NCBI GenBank assembly: GCA_942492825.1
Contig: OW818635.1
Coordinates: forward strand, 930,001-994,000
Length of the DNA stretch: 64,000 nucleotides
Source of the DNA: GWE2-51-13 sp942492825
GTDB lineage: Bacteria; Bacillota_I; Bacilli_A; Erysipelotrichales; Erysipelotrichaceae
Direction: 5' to 3'
The first letter of the stretch is position 1; each line of letters begins with the position of its first letter. The notes beneath the pieces are model-generated. The model was not told the DNA's origin. It ran no database searches and saw only the letters and a program-made list of their open reading frames with translations. Shown here in pieces: positions 1 to 7,641 of the stretch. Both the position numbers and the translations under genes were made by a program.

Positions 1-513
1 TTTTGCTTCTTTGATGAAGTGGAAATAATCACCATGTTCAAGCCATTCGATGATCGATGTCATGAACTGTCTGTTTTGATTGTAGTCGAAGATGACGACT
101 TTGTATTTGCTTACACGACTCATTTCAGTATACAGTTTCTTTCGTTCATCTTTTTGAAGTCCATGGGCTACATAGGATGCGATCGAAATGTCAAATGACT
201 TATCTTCAAATGGCAGCTTTTCTAGGACATTCGCTTGAATGAACGTGATTGACTTGTTTTCCGCTTGACTATTGGCAACCTTCAACATTTTTTCCGCCGG
301 ATCGATTCCCGTTACTTCTAGGCCTCTTTTATCTAGAACCGAACATAAAGCACCTGTTCCGCAGCCCACATCGAGAATCGAAGTGTATGAAGTTAAGTCC
401 AGTATGCCGGATACATTTTCTATGACTCTCCCATAGTGCTTTTTTTGCATCTCATAAAATAGTCCGTAAATCGGAGCGATCGTATTGAAAAGCAGGCTAC
501 TGTTTTTCCCCAT
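1..513 (-). CDS. class I SAM-dependent methyltransferase (3' end outside window)
   Basis: Reading down from an ATG at 513 gives 171 codons with no stop before the window edge, so the C-terminus is missing. The start is fixed by an AAGGAGGTGAT Shine-Dalgarno about 5 bases upstream. About 50 residues in lies the SAM-binding motif DVGCGTGALCSVLD, followed by the acidic loop GIDPAEKM and a motif IV-like SFDIS. This is the methyltransferase fold of the UbiE/Methyltransf_11 type. The substrate cannot be read from the sequence. The gene points away from the nitroreductase/TetR pair and appears to be a separate unit. Confidence 0.85.
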   Translation of the reverse strand, partial: MGKNSSLLFNTIAPIYGLFYEMQKKHYGRVIENVSGILDLTSYTSILDVGCGTGALCSVLDKRGLEVTGIDPAEKMLKVANSQAENKSITFIQANVLEKLPFEDKSFDISIASYVAHGLQKDERKKLYTEMSRVSKYKVVIFDYNQNRQFMTSIIEWLEHGDYFHFIKEAK

Positions 514-593
514 TTGTATCACCTCCTTTTTGAAATGAACTAAAAGATTAGAACTGCTAGTACTTTGGAGTATCTGCATCATTCATCGGAATA

Positions 594-626
594 TGCAAAT
601 TTGCAATACTTATGTTGTCTATTATA
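594..626 (-). promoter_or_regulatory. putative -10 box and palindrome upstream of the methyltransferase
   Basis: On the minus strand there is a perfect TATAAT at 626-621. A perfect 12-bp palindrome, TGCAAATTTGCA, lies at 594-605, just past the expected start point. No good -35 is seen. The palindrome could be an operator. Both assignments are weak. Confidence 0.35.
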
Positions 627-685
627 CGCTTGTCGATGATTCATAAACTCGGCACGCATTTAAGTTTGAGTAGAGTCTTTAGAGA

Positions 686-1801
686 CTACTGAATCATAAT
701 GTCCTCTACCAAGAGTCTGGGATTACTGTTCGTTAATATGTCCGATTTTTCTTGGAGTCCAATCACCCATACTACATCTCCATTTTTACCATATTCTGCT
801 TGAAATTGCATATTTAAGTTTTTCATTGCGTCGAAATTTTCGAGTACTTGCATCGCCGGCCGCAGATCATACCCGCTGACTTCATGTACCAACTGTTGGT
901 AGATTTGGCCACTTGCGACATAATCCAAGGTAACGGGATTGTCACGATGAATCAAGATGTACTTGGTTTGTTTTTCCAATCTTTCCTTAAATTGCTTGAT
1001 TCCACTTTCTCCAAACGAGTCCAAATCTTTCGAGAGAATTTTCATTAAGGGTTGAACAAAAGGTCTAATATGTGTCGGTAATGTATTGAGCGAAAGTCCA
1101 TATCGATATTCGTTTTTGTCCCATTCGGTCCATCGAAATACATTGAGTAATTCTTGGGTCGCTTTCTTATCTTTCGATTCGATAATCGTTCCCTCCAACA
1201 ACATTCCTTCCAATTTTTCGACATCGGATTCGGTGTCCACAAGAGTATACTTGAACCCCGGATAATCGGAAATACATTCATCGATCGTTACTCGTAGATC
1301 GCCGTTATCCGCATTCAAGGAATCATATGTACTTCCTGAGGTACTATCCTCCCCATGCAATTCGGTGTCTTGTTGGATGTGAAGTGTAGCGATCAGTGGC
1401 CGATCTTCTGTAATATCTACTTCGTGGTATGTAACATTCACGCTATAGTTATAAAACAAAGCGCCTTGCTTATAGCTTTCAATAAATGTGCCTTGACTCA
1501 TCAACAGTTGTTTCTTGTCACCATCGACGACGGGCAATGCTTTCTCCATATCCGCATAGAGTTCAATCGTAGCATCATCGATTGTCTTTACGAGCCAGGG
1601 TTGCGTATTGTGACTGCTCGCCGCGCGGATTCCATAGGCAATCAGTTTGGATTGAATCGTGTCTTGTTCTTCAATGTACTTGGCAGACCATACTGATGCG
1701 TATTTTTGTTTGAGAAATGATCCATCGAAACCGACAAATAGCAGAACGACAACCAATAATAAGCTAGCTGTTACAATCATGGCTTTATTTCTTTTCTTCA
1801 T
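686..1801 (-). CDS. membrane-anchored nitroreductase-family (Acg-like) protein
   Basis: A 371-residue protein with one N-terminal membrane segment (about residues 8-25), then a domain carrying AASSHNTQPW, the pattern that opens FMN-binding nitroreductases of the Acg type. Residues QIYQQLV and the conserved C-terminal half fit the same fold. I chose the ATG at 1801 because GGAGGT lies 7 bases before it; the ATG at 1816 is inside the ribosome-binding sequence. The gene overlaps the end of the upstream TetR gene by 17 bases, so the two are probably co-transcribed and coupled. Enzymatic activity and substrate are not shown; Acg proteins themselves are poorly defined. Confidence 0.65.
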   Translation of the reverse strand: MKKRNKAMIVTASLLLVVVLLFVGFDGSFLKQKYASVWSAKYIEEQDTIQSKLIAYGIRAASSHNTQPWLVKTIDDATIELYADMEKALPVVDGDKKQLLMSQGTFIESYKQGALFYNYSVNVTYHEVDITEDRPLIATLHIQQDTELHGEDSTSGSTYDSLNADNGDLRVTIDECISDYPGFKYTLVDTESDVEKLEGMLLEGTIIESKDKKATQELLNVFRWTEWDKNEYRYGLSLNTLPTHIRPFVQPLMKILSKDLDSFGESGIKQFKERLEKQTKYILIHRDNPVTLDYVASGQIYQQLVHEVSGYDLRPAMQVLENFDAMKNLNMQFQAEYGKNGDVVWVIGLQEKSDILTNSNPRLLVEDIMIQ

Positions 1802-2465
1802 TTCCTTTACCTCCATTCGTATTCTCGACCATCCTCATCATCATACTTAGTCCTTCGTTTATAAGATCTTCGGAATATTTCTGATGATAATTCTCGAAAT
1901 AGTTTTTCTTTTTGGCCAATGTATTAAATAAACCAAGAGTGAATGACCAGATAATTATCGCGGTACTTATGACATCGATATTCGATCGAAGAGAACCTTC
2001 CTTAATCCCTTCTTCGAGCGTTGATCGTAAGTAGCCGAACAATATCTCGCCAAGCGCATAGCATTCTTCTTTTGATTGATCCGTAACTCCTTCGTCAAAA
2101 TCCTTTTCATTGTTTTCATAACTCATGATCGCATCAAAGTAGTCGGGGAAATCGATATTGAACTGGTAGAGCGTTAGCCCGATTCGCTTTATTTTATCAA
2201 GAGCATTCATGTCCATTTGTTTAGCGAGGGACGTTTCGATCCTTTCGATCATGAGTCTGTATCCTCTCACCATGATTTCAAAGTGGAGTTGTTCTTTACT
2301 ATTGAAGTAAACATAGACCGTTCTTTTACTGAATTCAGCTTTCTTCGCGACATCATCCATCGTCGCGGTTTCGTATCCCTTCGAGAAGAAAACTTCTTCC
2401 GCAGCGTCGATAATATCGTTTCTACGAATCTCTTTTTCTTTTTCTTTGCGATGACTTACACCCAT
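1785..2465 (-). CDS. TetR/AcrR-family transcriptional regulator
   Basis: A 226-residue regulator. The N-terminal helix-turn-helix is clear: IIDAAEEVFFSKGYETATM, then VAKKAEFSKRTVYVYFNSKEQL at about residues 15-60. The C-terminal ligand domain is unassigned. The ATG at 2465 has AGAAGG about 9 bases upstream; the TTG at 2474 abuts that site and is an unlikely start. It is followed by the nitroreductase-like gene with a short overlap. A consensus promoter and a 21-bp palindrome sit directly upstream, so autorepression is likely. The inducer is unknown. Confidence 0.85.
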   Translation of the reverse strand: MGVSHRKEKEKEIRRNDIIDAAEEVFFSKGYETATMDDVAKKAEFSKRTVYVYFNSKEQLHFEIMVRGYRLMIERIETSLAKQMDMNALDKIKRIGLTLYQFNIDFPDYFDAIMSYENNEKDFDEGVTDQSKEECYALGEILFGYLRSTLEEGIKEGSLRSNIDVISTAIIIWSFTLGLFNTLAKKKNYFENYHQKYSEDLINEGLSMMMRMVENTNGGKGNEEKK

Positions 2466-2497
2466 TCGCTTCAACCTTCTTTCTCTTGCGTGAATTT

Positions 2498-2552
2498 AGG
2501 TATACTGTTAGTTTACCTGATTACATTATAGTGCTGAATCTATGCATGTCAA
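2498..2552 (-). promoter_or_regulatory. consensus promoter with TetR-type operator
   Basis: On the minus strand a perfect -35 TTGACA (2552-2547) and a perfect -10 TATAAT (2530-2525) are 16 bp apart. The palindrome AGGTATACT/AGTTTACCT (2498-2518, 21 bp, arms matching at 8 of 9 positions) begins just after the -10 and covers the expected transcription start. A repressor bound there would block this promoter. The adjacent TetR gene is the obvious candidate. Confidence 0.75.
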
Positions 2553-3184
2553 GTTATTTTCAAAGATTTTATTTCGTTTTTTTTCAAACGAGTGAGATCA
2601 TCATGTAACGGTCCGACTGATGAATCAATGGATTTAAATGATAAAATTTGTCTATAGAAGTTTGAGCAATTACGTTGCATATGATAATTGAAAATGATAT
2701 AAACATGCCATTAGGAAAAAGAATTCGTACTGGCCAAAACGATCTCACTTCTCTTAAAGATTGTGTTCGAAGTTGATTTGGTCTACCATTCTAGGTTTAG
2801 GGTTGTACTTCTACAAAGTAATGAAGATTTGATTTTGCATTGTCAATATCGCCTCTTTAGACAACCGAACCAGCGTGTATAAAAGAATGTTAAGTTTGTC
2901 AAAGATTCGATCGTGATTTGTCGTTGACAGTGTCGACAGCCAATCACGATCCCATTTCATTCACCCGTTCATCTTTTGTTGGAAGACCTGCCACATGGAT
3001 CGCGGAAATCGTGAGTGTTTGAAATCGAATCAGTTTTCAATGAAGAGAACTGATGTTTCTACTCTAGGATAGCGAGTGAAATCAATCTAAAAATGGTTTG
3101 TCTGAAGTTGCGTAGAGATATTTATCGATGTTTCATTGAAATTCATGAAACCAGTGTTACTCACTGAAGGAAAGGAAACTTAAC
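2553..3184. other. 632-bp AT-rich stretch without a convincing gene
   Basis: No reading frame here has coding character. Three inverted repeats stand in the second half (2909-2951, 3029-3054, 3130-3151), and a weak promoter candidate lies near 2857-2883 (TTAGAC, then TATAAA). If that promoter is real, the FAS1 gene at 3185 has a leader of about 290 bases with several hairpins. The stretch 2669-2776 encodes a 35-residue open frame with a short NDL motif that I do not trust as a gene. Confidence 0.5.
2909..2951. repeat. long imperfect inverted repeat
   Basis: The 10-bp arms GATCGTGATT (2909-2918) and AATCACGATC (2942-2951) match perfectly and are extended inward by TGTCG/CGACA (2919-2923, 2934-2938), leaving a 3-base bulge and a 10-base loop. 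No T-run follows on either strand, so it is not a standard terminator. It may be an operator or part of a structured leader for the FAS1 gene. Confidence 0.6.
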
Positions 3185-3709
3185 ATGAAGAAATTTTTAG
3201 CGACTTTCGTTTTGTCACTTTTGTTGATTGTGTCCTCGGGTTCGACCGTATTTGCTGCCAAACCTGCTCCGAAAACCCTTGTTGATGTTGCAATCGCAGT
3301 TAACTCGGAAGGAATGTACGCGGGTTACTTTGACACTCTGATTGCCGCCGTTTTGGCTGCTGATCCTGCGGTATTAAATACTTTAACCGGCCGTGGACAG
3401 TTTACCGTATTTGCGCCGACCGATGATGCTTTTGCGGCTTTGGGTTTAACTCCTGAAAACGTAGGCACCTTGGAAAAAGGTACCCTTACCCAGATTCTCC
3501 TTTATCATGTAGCCAGAGGACGTCGTGATGCTTCCGCCGTCGTCGATTCATCCCGCATTCGCACACTCCAAGGCGGCTTCCTCAAACAAGCCGGCGGGGT
3601 GCTTACCGACAAACTGGGTCGTGAAGCGAACATCATCGTGACGGACGTACCTGCCGACAATGGGATCATTCACGTCATTGATGCGGTTGTATTACCCTTT
3701 GCTCCTTGA
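3185..3709 (+). CDS. secreted fasciclin (FAS1) domain protein
   Basis: A 174-residue protein with a Sec signal peptide (MKKF, hydrophobic core to residue 20, cleavage probably after VFAA near residue 25). The rest is one FAS1 domain: the H1 box FTVFAPTDDAF, the central YH motif in LLYHV, and the H2 box NGIIHVIDAVVLP. Length fits a single-domain bacterial FAS1 protein. FAS1 domains mediate adhesion to surfaces or partners outside the cell; the partner here is unknown. No anchor or LPXTG signal is present, so it is released or held by other means. The ATG is preceded by GAAGGAAAGG. A strong terminator follows, making it a single-gene unit. Confidence 0.9.
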   Translation: MKKFLATFVLSLLLIVSSGSTVFAAKPAPKTLVDVAIAVNSEGMYAGYFDTLIAAVLAADPAVLNTLTGRGQFTVFAPTDDAFAALGLTPENVGTLEKGTLTQILLYHVARGRRDASAVVDSSRIRTLQGGFLKQAGGVLTDKLGREANIIVTDVPADNGIIHVIDAVVLPFAP

Positions 3710-3728
3710 TATAGTCCAATAACTCAGA

Positions 3729-3769
3729 CCGACTGTTACATTTACTTTTGTAACAGTCGGTTTTTCTTT
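3729..3769 (+). terminator. intrinsic terminator of the FAS1 gene
   Basis: Perfect 11-bp stem CCGACTGTTAC/GTAACAGTCGG (3729-3739, 3750-3760) followed by TTTTTCTTT. Confidence 0.92.
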
Positions 3770-3861
3770 GACTTATTGAAATAAATCGTAAAAAGGTTTA
3801 TCTTAACTGATTTTTTGCCATTACCCGATGTTTCACGCATCGTAAGGTGTTAACTTAAATT

Positions 3862-3870
3862 TGATATAAT
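3862..3870 (+). promoter_or_regulatory. extended -10 promoter for the peptidase E-like gene
   Basis: TGATATAAT, an extended -10 with a perfect hexamer. No clear -35 lies 17 bp upstream, which is normal for extended -10 promoters. The hexamer overlaps an upstream in-frame ATG (3869), which argues that this ATG is not the start codon. Confidence 0.6.
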
Positions 3871-3934
3871 GAAACCGAAAAGAAGTGGATTGAAATTATG
3901 TCGTTTGATCATGAAAGCAAAAAAGGTAACCACA

Positions 3935-4603
3935 ATGAAATTACTCTTAACATCCGGCGGTATCACAAACCCAAGTATCCATAATTCGCTCGTCAGTATG
4001 TTGAACAAACCTATAAATGAATGCAAAGCTTTATGTATTCCGACCGCTGGCTATGCGATTCCTAATGGGATTGATTATGCTTGGTCATTTATTAGTGGAC
4101 AAGAAGAATCACATATGTGCGATTTGGGTTGGAAAAGTATCGGTGTGTTTGAACTCACGGCACTACCAAGTATCCAACGTGAGATTTGGGAACCAAAATT
4201 AAGAGAAGCGGATGTAATGTTGGTGAATGGCGGCGATCCGCTATATTTGAATCATTGGATGAAAGAATCCGGAGTCGCCGAACTTTTACCTTCACTGAAT
4301 GTTGTGTATGTCGGTCTCAGTGCCGGAAGCATGATCATGGCACCGCGGATCGGCGAAAGCTTCGTGAACTGGAAACAACCTACGAATGATGATACGACCT
4401 TGGGATTTGTCGACTTTTCGATCTTTCCCCATCTTGATCATATCGCTTTGCCTGAAAATACAATCGAGGCAGCGGATGCATGGGCAAAAACGATTCAAGG
4501 AACTTCCTTCGCGATCGATGATGCGACCGCGATTTTGGTTATTGATGATGATGTGCAAATTATTTCGGAAGGAAAATGGAAGAAATACGAATTTGAACGA
4601 TAA
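3935..4603 (+). CDS. peptidase E-like (family S51) protein
   Basis: A 222-residue protein with the features of the PepE/cyanophycinase group: an N-terminal LLLTSGGI strand, NGGDPLYL, and the nucleophile elbow GLSAGS. Classical PepE cleaves Asp-X dipeptides; the exact substrate here cannot be read. I placed the start at the ATG at 3935, which has AAAAGG 8 bases upstream and begins at the family's usual N-terminus. The more upstream ATG at 3869 lies inside a -10 box. It is a monocistronic gene ending before a hairpin that separates it from the convergent TetR gene. Confidence 0.8.
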   Translation: MKLLLTSGGITNPSIHNSLVSMLNKPINECKALCIPTAGYAIPNGIDYAWSFISGQEESHMCDLGWKSIGVFELTALPSIQREIWEPKLREADVMLVNGGDPLYLNHWMKESGVAELLPSLNVVYVGLSAGSMIMAPRIGESFVNWKQPTNDDTTLGFVDFSIFPHLDHIALPENTIEAADAWAKTIQGTSFAIDDATAILVIDDDVQIISEGKWKKYEFER

Positions 4604-4661
4604 CAGAAATAACAGCAAGTTTCACATTGTTTGATCTTCGATAAAGCATCGTTTTTTATCC

Positions 4662-4706
4662 AACCAAAGTCGCTTCGTAAATGAATTACGAAACATTTGG
4701 TTTTTT
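4662..4706 (+). terminator. branched intrinsic terminator
   Basis: Outer arms AACCAAA (4662-4668) and TTTGGTT (4696-4702) enclose a second perfect stem TTCGTAA/TTACGAA (4674-4680, 4686-4692). A T-run follows on the plus strand. It serves the peptidase E-like gene; the opposite strand lacks a T-run. Confidence 0.7.
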
Positions 4707-4814
4707 CGCAAATGTCATCCGATTTCTTATTTTTATGGTCCATGTCGGTTAACTGAAAGCCTTGATCGGATTTCGCTCCCAATCCCAATCTTTACTCATA
4801 TATGATCGCGAAGT

Positions 4815-5390
4815 CTATCTCTCGTGAATGCTGCCAAACTGTTTTGTGATACCTTGATCCATCAGACGATTGAGTAGTTCGTGGAATTTCTCATATGAAA
4901 GCGGTTTTGGCTGTCGATACCAGAAGCTCATGACGCCGATCATCGCGGATAGAGTATACTCTAGAATATAGTCAAGTTCGTTCAAATCGACATTCGGTTG
5001 ATCTATGAAGAATCGAAGGAGTGTTGGTTTGATCGAGTTCTTGAGTTTAGTTGCGAATGCGGGATCTCCTCTTTCCCCCATCAAGACGTAATAATACTGG
5101 CTGTTTTTCTTGTATAACGCAAACAATGGGTCGAAGGGTTGCCCAAAGGAACCGGTGGATGTTGAAACGAAGGGTAACTCCTCGAGCGAGGGAATCAATG
5201 AATTTTCAATCTGTTCGAGCACATCGTACACATCACTAAAGTATTCATAAAACGTACCTCTGTTATAACCGGCTTTCGCGGTGATCTCTCGTACGGTGAT
5301 TTTATCCACTCTTTTTTCACGGTAGAGTGCCCAAAAGGCTTCCATGAGGTTTTGTTTGGTCTGCGCTGTGATCTCATTTTTTTGTTTCAT
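4815..5390 (-). CDS. TetR/AcrR-family transcriptional regulator
   Basis: A 191-residue regulator. The HTH is visible near the N-terminus: NLMEAFWALYREKRVDKITV, then AKAGYNRGTFYEYFSDVYDV. The ATG at 5390 is preceded by GGAG with 8-base spacing; further in-frame ATGs upstream run into the intergenic promoter region and are unlikely. The C-terminal half resembles the TetR_C domain of DhaS-like regulators, but I cannot assign a ligand. It is divergent from the glycosyltransferase gene, with a palindrome between the two genes, so control of that gene is the likely role. Confidence 0.85.
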   Translation of the reverse strand: MKQKNEITAQTKQNLMEAFWALYREKRVDKITVREITAKAGYNRGTFYEYFSDVYDVLEQIENSLIPSLEELPFVSTSTGSFGQPFDPLFALYKKNSQYYYVLMGERGDPAFATKLKNSIKPTLLRFFIDQPNVDLNELDYILEYTLSAMIGVMSFWYRQPKPLSYEKFHELLNRLMDQGITKQFGSIHER

Positions 5391-5433
5391 TCGATTTCTC
5401 CGTTGTAAATCCGACAGAACCGAGCGGGATGTC

Positions 5434-5464
5434 GGTTGATAATCAACCATATACGATTTAGAAT
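5434..5464 (+). promoter_or_regulatory. glycosyltransferase promoter with overlapping palindromic operator
   Basis: A -35 TTGATA (5436-5441) and a -10 TAGAAT (5459-5464) stand 17 bp apart on the plus strand. The perfect palindrome GGTTGAT-A-ATCAACC (5434-5448) covers the -35. This is the arrangement expected if the divergent TetR protein represses the glycosyltransferase gene. Confidence 0.7.
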
Positions 5465-5509
5465 TTGAATTGTACAACACGTTGTTGGTTTTATCAAGGA
5501 GGATTACGT

Positions 5510-6778
5510 ATGATTACCATACTATGCGCGGGTTCACGCGGTGACGTTCAACCGTACATCGCGCTTGCCCAGCAGTTGAAGATACTCGGAAAAGAGGTCA
5601 AAATCGCCGGAAGCAAAAGTTTCGAAGACTTCGTCAAGAGTTACATGATCGACTTTCACCCGATCCAAGCCGATATCCAATCGCTCAACATTGATCCACG
5701 ATTGCTAAAGGAAGCAAGTTCGGCGGACAATCCATTCAAGATGCTTCTAGCATTTCGAAAAATGAAGCGTTATGGTATTTTTACGACCAGTGACTACTAC
5801 GCGGCTTGTGAAGGTAGCGAACTGATCGTTTACCATCCGGGATGTACGATCGGTTTCTTCGCGGCAAAGAAGTTGGGAATTCCGTCGGTATTGGCATCAC
5901 CATTTCCGATGCATAAAACGAAGGAGGTTTTGTCAGTCGTCATGTATGGCAAGGCTCCCTCGAACTTCCTTACGAAAAAAATCAGTTACGCATTGATACA
6001 AGGGATGTTATGGATGGCTTCGAAAGATTCCGTAAAGGTTTTTTGGAAGGAACGCTTTGGGGAGATTCCCGATTACTTTGGCAAACCATATGAGAAACAT
6101 ATTGACGAAAGACATCCGGCCATCGTTTCTTGCAGTAACTTCATCTTTAAAAGGCCCGATGATTGGAGCGTGAACGTTCACCAATACGGTTATTGGTTTG
6201 TCGAAGAGCCTACCGAGTTCATTCCGTCCGATCAACTCGCCGCTTTTCTAAGTAATGGAGAAAAGCCGGTTTATATCGGATTCGGAAGCATGACCGCCCT
6301 CGATCGACACGATGGATTGGCGGAAATGGCGGTTGAAGCGTTGCGAATGAGTGGACAACGCGGTATCATTTCCGGATTGGGATCACCTGCGAATCTTCCC
6401 GACTCCGTTTTTGCCATCAACAACATCCCACATTCGTGGCTTTTCGATAAGGTTTCCGCCGTATGTCATCATGGTGGCGCAGGCACGTCGGCCGCCGGAT
6501 TTCGAGCGGGTGTACCCAGTATCATCATTCCCTTCTCCAACGATCAATTCGCTTGGGCACATCGAGCTTACGATATCGGAGTTGGCGCAAAACCCATTTC
6601 GAAAAAGGAACTCTCTGCCGACAAACTTGCGGATGCGATCCGCTTTGCCTTGTCGGAGAAGATCCAATTTAACGCCAAACGACTCGCAATGAATATCGCC
6701 ATCGAAAACGGAGCTGAAGCTAGCGCCAACATCATTGTTGGCTGTCTCGAAAAGGATTCGAAACACTTAGGAAGTTAA
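5510..6778 (+). CDS. family-1 (UGT-like) glycosyltransferase
   Basis: A 422-residue GT-B fold enzyme. The N-terminal motif AGSRGDVQPYIALAQQL is that of GT28/GT1 sterol- and macrolide-type glucosyltransferases. The C-terminal donor-binding half has YIGFGSM and the signature CHHGGAGTSAAGFRAGVP, then NDQFAWAHR. Such enzymes move a sugar from a UDP-sugar to a lipid or small molecule. The acceptor here is unknown; a membrane glycolipid or a toxic small molecule would both fit TetR control. The start at 5510 has AAGGAGG with ideal spacing. It stands alone downstream of its own regulated promoter. Confidence 0.88.
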   Translation: MITILCAGSRGDVQPYIALAQQLKILGKEVKIAGSKSFEDFVKSYMIDFHPIQADIQSLNIDPRLLKEASSADNPFKMLLAFRKMKRYGIFTTSDYYAACEGSELIVYHPGCTIGFFAAKKLGIPSVLASPFPMHKTKEVLSVVMYGKAPSNFLTKKISYALIQGMLWMASKDSVKVFWKERFGEIPDYFGKPYEKHIDERHPAIVSCSNFIFKRPDDWSVNVHQYGYWFVEEPTEFIPSDQLAAFLSNGEKPVYIGFGSMTALDRHDGLAEMAVEALRMSGQRGIISGLGSPANLPDSVFAINNIPHSWLFDKVSAVCHHGGAGTSAAGFRAGVPSIIIPFSNDQFAWAHRAYDIGVGAKPISKKELSADKLADAIRFALSEKIQFNAKRLAMNIAIENGAEASANIIVGCLEKDSKHLGS

Positions 6779-6841
6779 TCGTTTGCGTAAGGAACCTCCG
6801 AAACTATAATCGTGAGTACTCGCAACATTAAACTCATCTTC

Positions 6842-7363
6842 TCAGCTCAATACGACAATTATCTTAATTATCAAAACAAAACCAAGGCTCATTAGGGTGC
6901 CGAAGATGGGATAAAACAACGGATGGTCAAAATCCATCGGCTCAATGACTTCTCGAATAGAAATTGACTGATCAAGGTTATGTATCAACGTATCCTTGAG
7001 TTGTTCGAACTCATCTTCAAATCCGTTGATCGACAGACGTTTGCGATTTTGAAGAAAAAGGGATATTTCCCGAATCGTTCCGGTGGAACGCCGTTTAATC
7101 CGAACGGCTTGAACATCGATCAAGAGATATTGGTTGATTTCAGATCCATGAACAAATCGAATCTCATGGTCCGAAATCATGATCTTCATCCGTTCCAATC
7201 TTCTCAGTGATACGAAGCTGACCAAACCTAGCAGTGAGAATATCGTCATAAAAGGGATCCAAACGATGGGAAGCATCGGAAGATTGAATAGATTAAAGAA
7301 CAGAAATAAACCGATAATCAAGAAGCCGACCATCGTTAGATACGCTTTCTTTCTTCGAATCAT
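6842..7363 (-). CDS. unrecognised three-TM membrane protein
   Basis: A 173-residue protein (from the ATG at 7363) with two N-terminal membrane segments (about 9-28 and 32-53), a soluble charged middle (about 55-140), and a C-terminal membrane segment (about 148-170). The layout resembles bacterial PH-domain membrane proteins, but I see no diagnostic motif. The ATG at 7363 has no Shine-Dalgarno. A near-perfect AAGGAGGG lies at 7397-7404, 6 bases before an in-frame ACG at 7388-7390, so translation may begin at ACG, nine codons earlier. A TATAAT at 7451-7456 on the minus strand may be its -10. The rest of the gap to 7641 shows nothing recognisable. Confidence 0.65.
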   Translation of the reverse strand: MIRRKKAYLTMVGFLIIGLFLFFNLFNLPMLPIVWIPFMTIFSLLGLVSFVSLRRLERMKIMISDHEIRFVHGSEINQYLLIDVQAVRIKRRSTGTIREISLFLQNRKRLSINGFEDEFEQLKDTLIHNLDQSISIREVIEPMDFDHPLFYPIFGTLMSLGFVLIIKIIVVLS

Positions 7364-7641
7364 CTCGGATTTTGAAATATTGAATTCCGTTCTAATCCCT
7401 CCTTGTCCGTTACTACTTCCATATTACCGATACAAAACCTAACTGATTCCATTATATTGTGAAATGACATTTTTATCATTCATAATTCTGTCAACGAATT
7501 GCTTTATCTTTCAACTAAGTTTCGATTCACTCCATGTATTTAAAACATAGTTTTAACTTGTCATATAAACTATTATATTCTTTTTCGTACACATCGTTTT
7601 TCTCTAAACCTCGAAAAGCGATTGTTTGATTGTTCTCAGTT

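Noticed and set aside
660..690. Hairpin near 668-689 as a terminator of the nitroreductase-like gene.
   Set aside because: Arms match only in part and no T-run follows on the minus strand.
2669..2776. A 35-codon open frame containing the words GKRIRTGQNDLTSL, reminiscent of the NDL part of treble-clef zinc-ribbon repeats.
   Set aside because: Too short, no cysteines, no ribosome site. Chance similarity is likely; at most it is a relic.
3869..3934. Longer N-terminus for the peptidase E-like protein.
   Set aside because: The upstream ATG overlaps a TATAAT extended -10, and a good ribosome site precedes the ATG at 3935.
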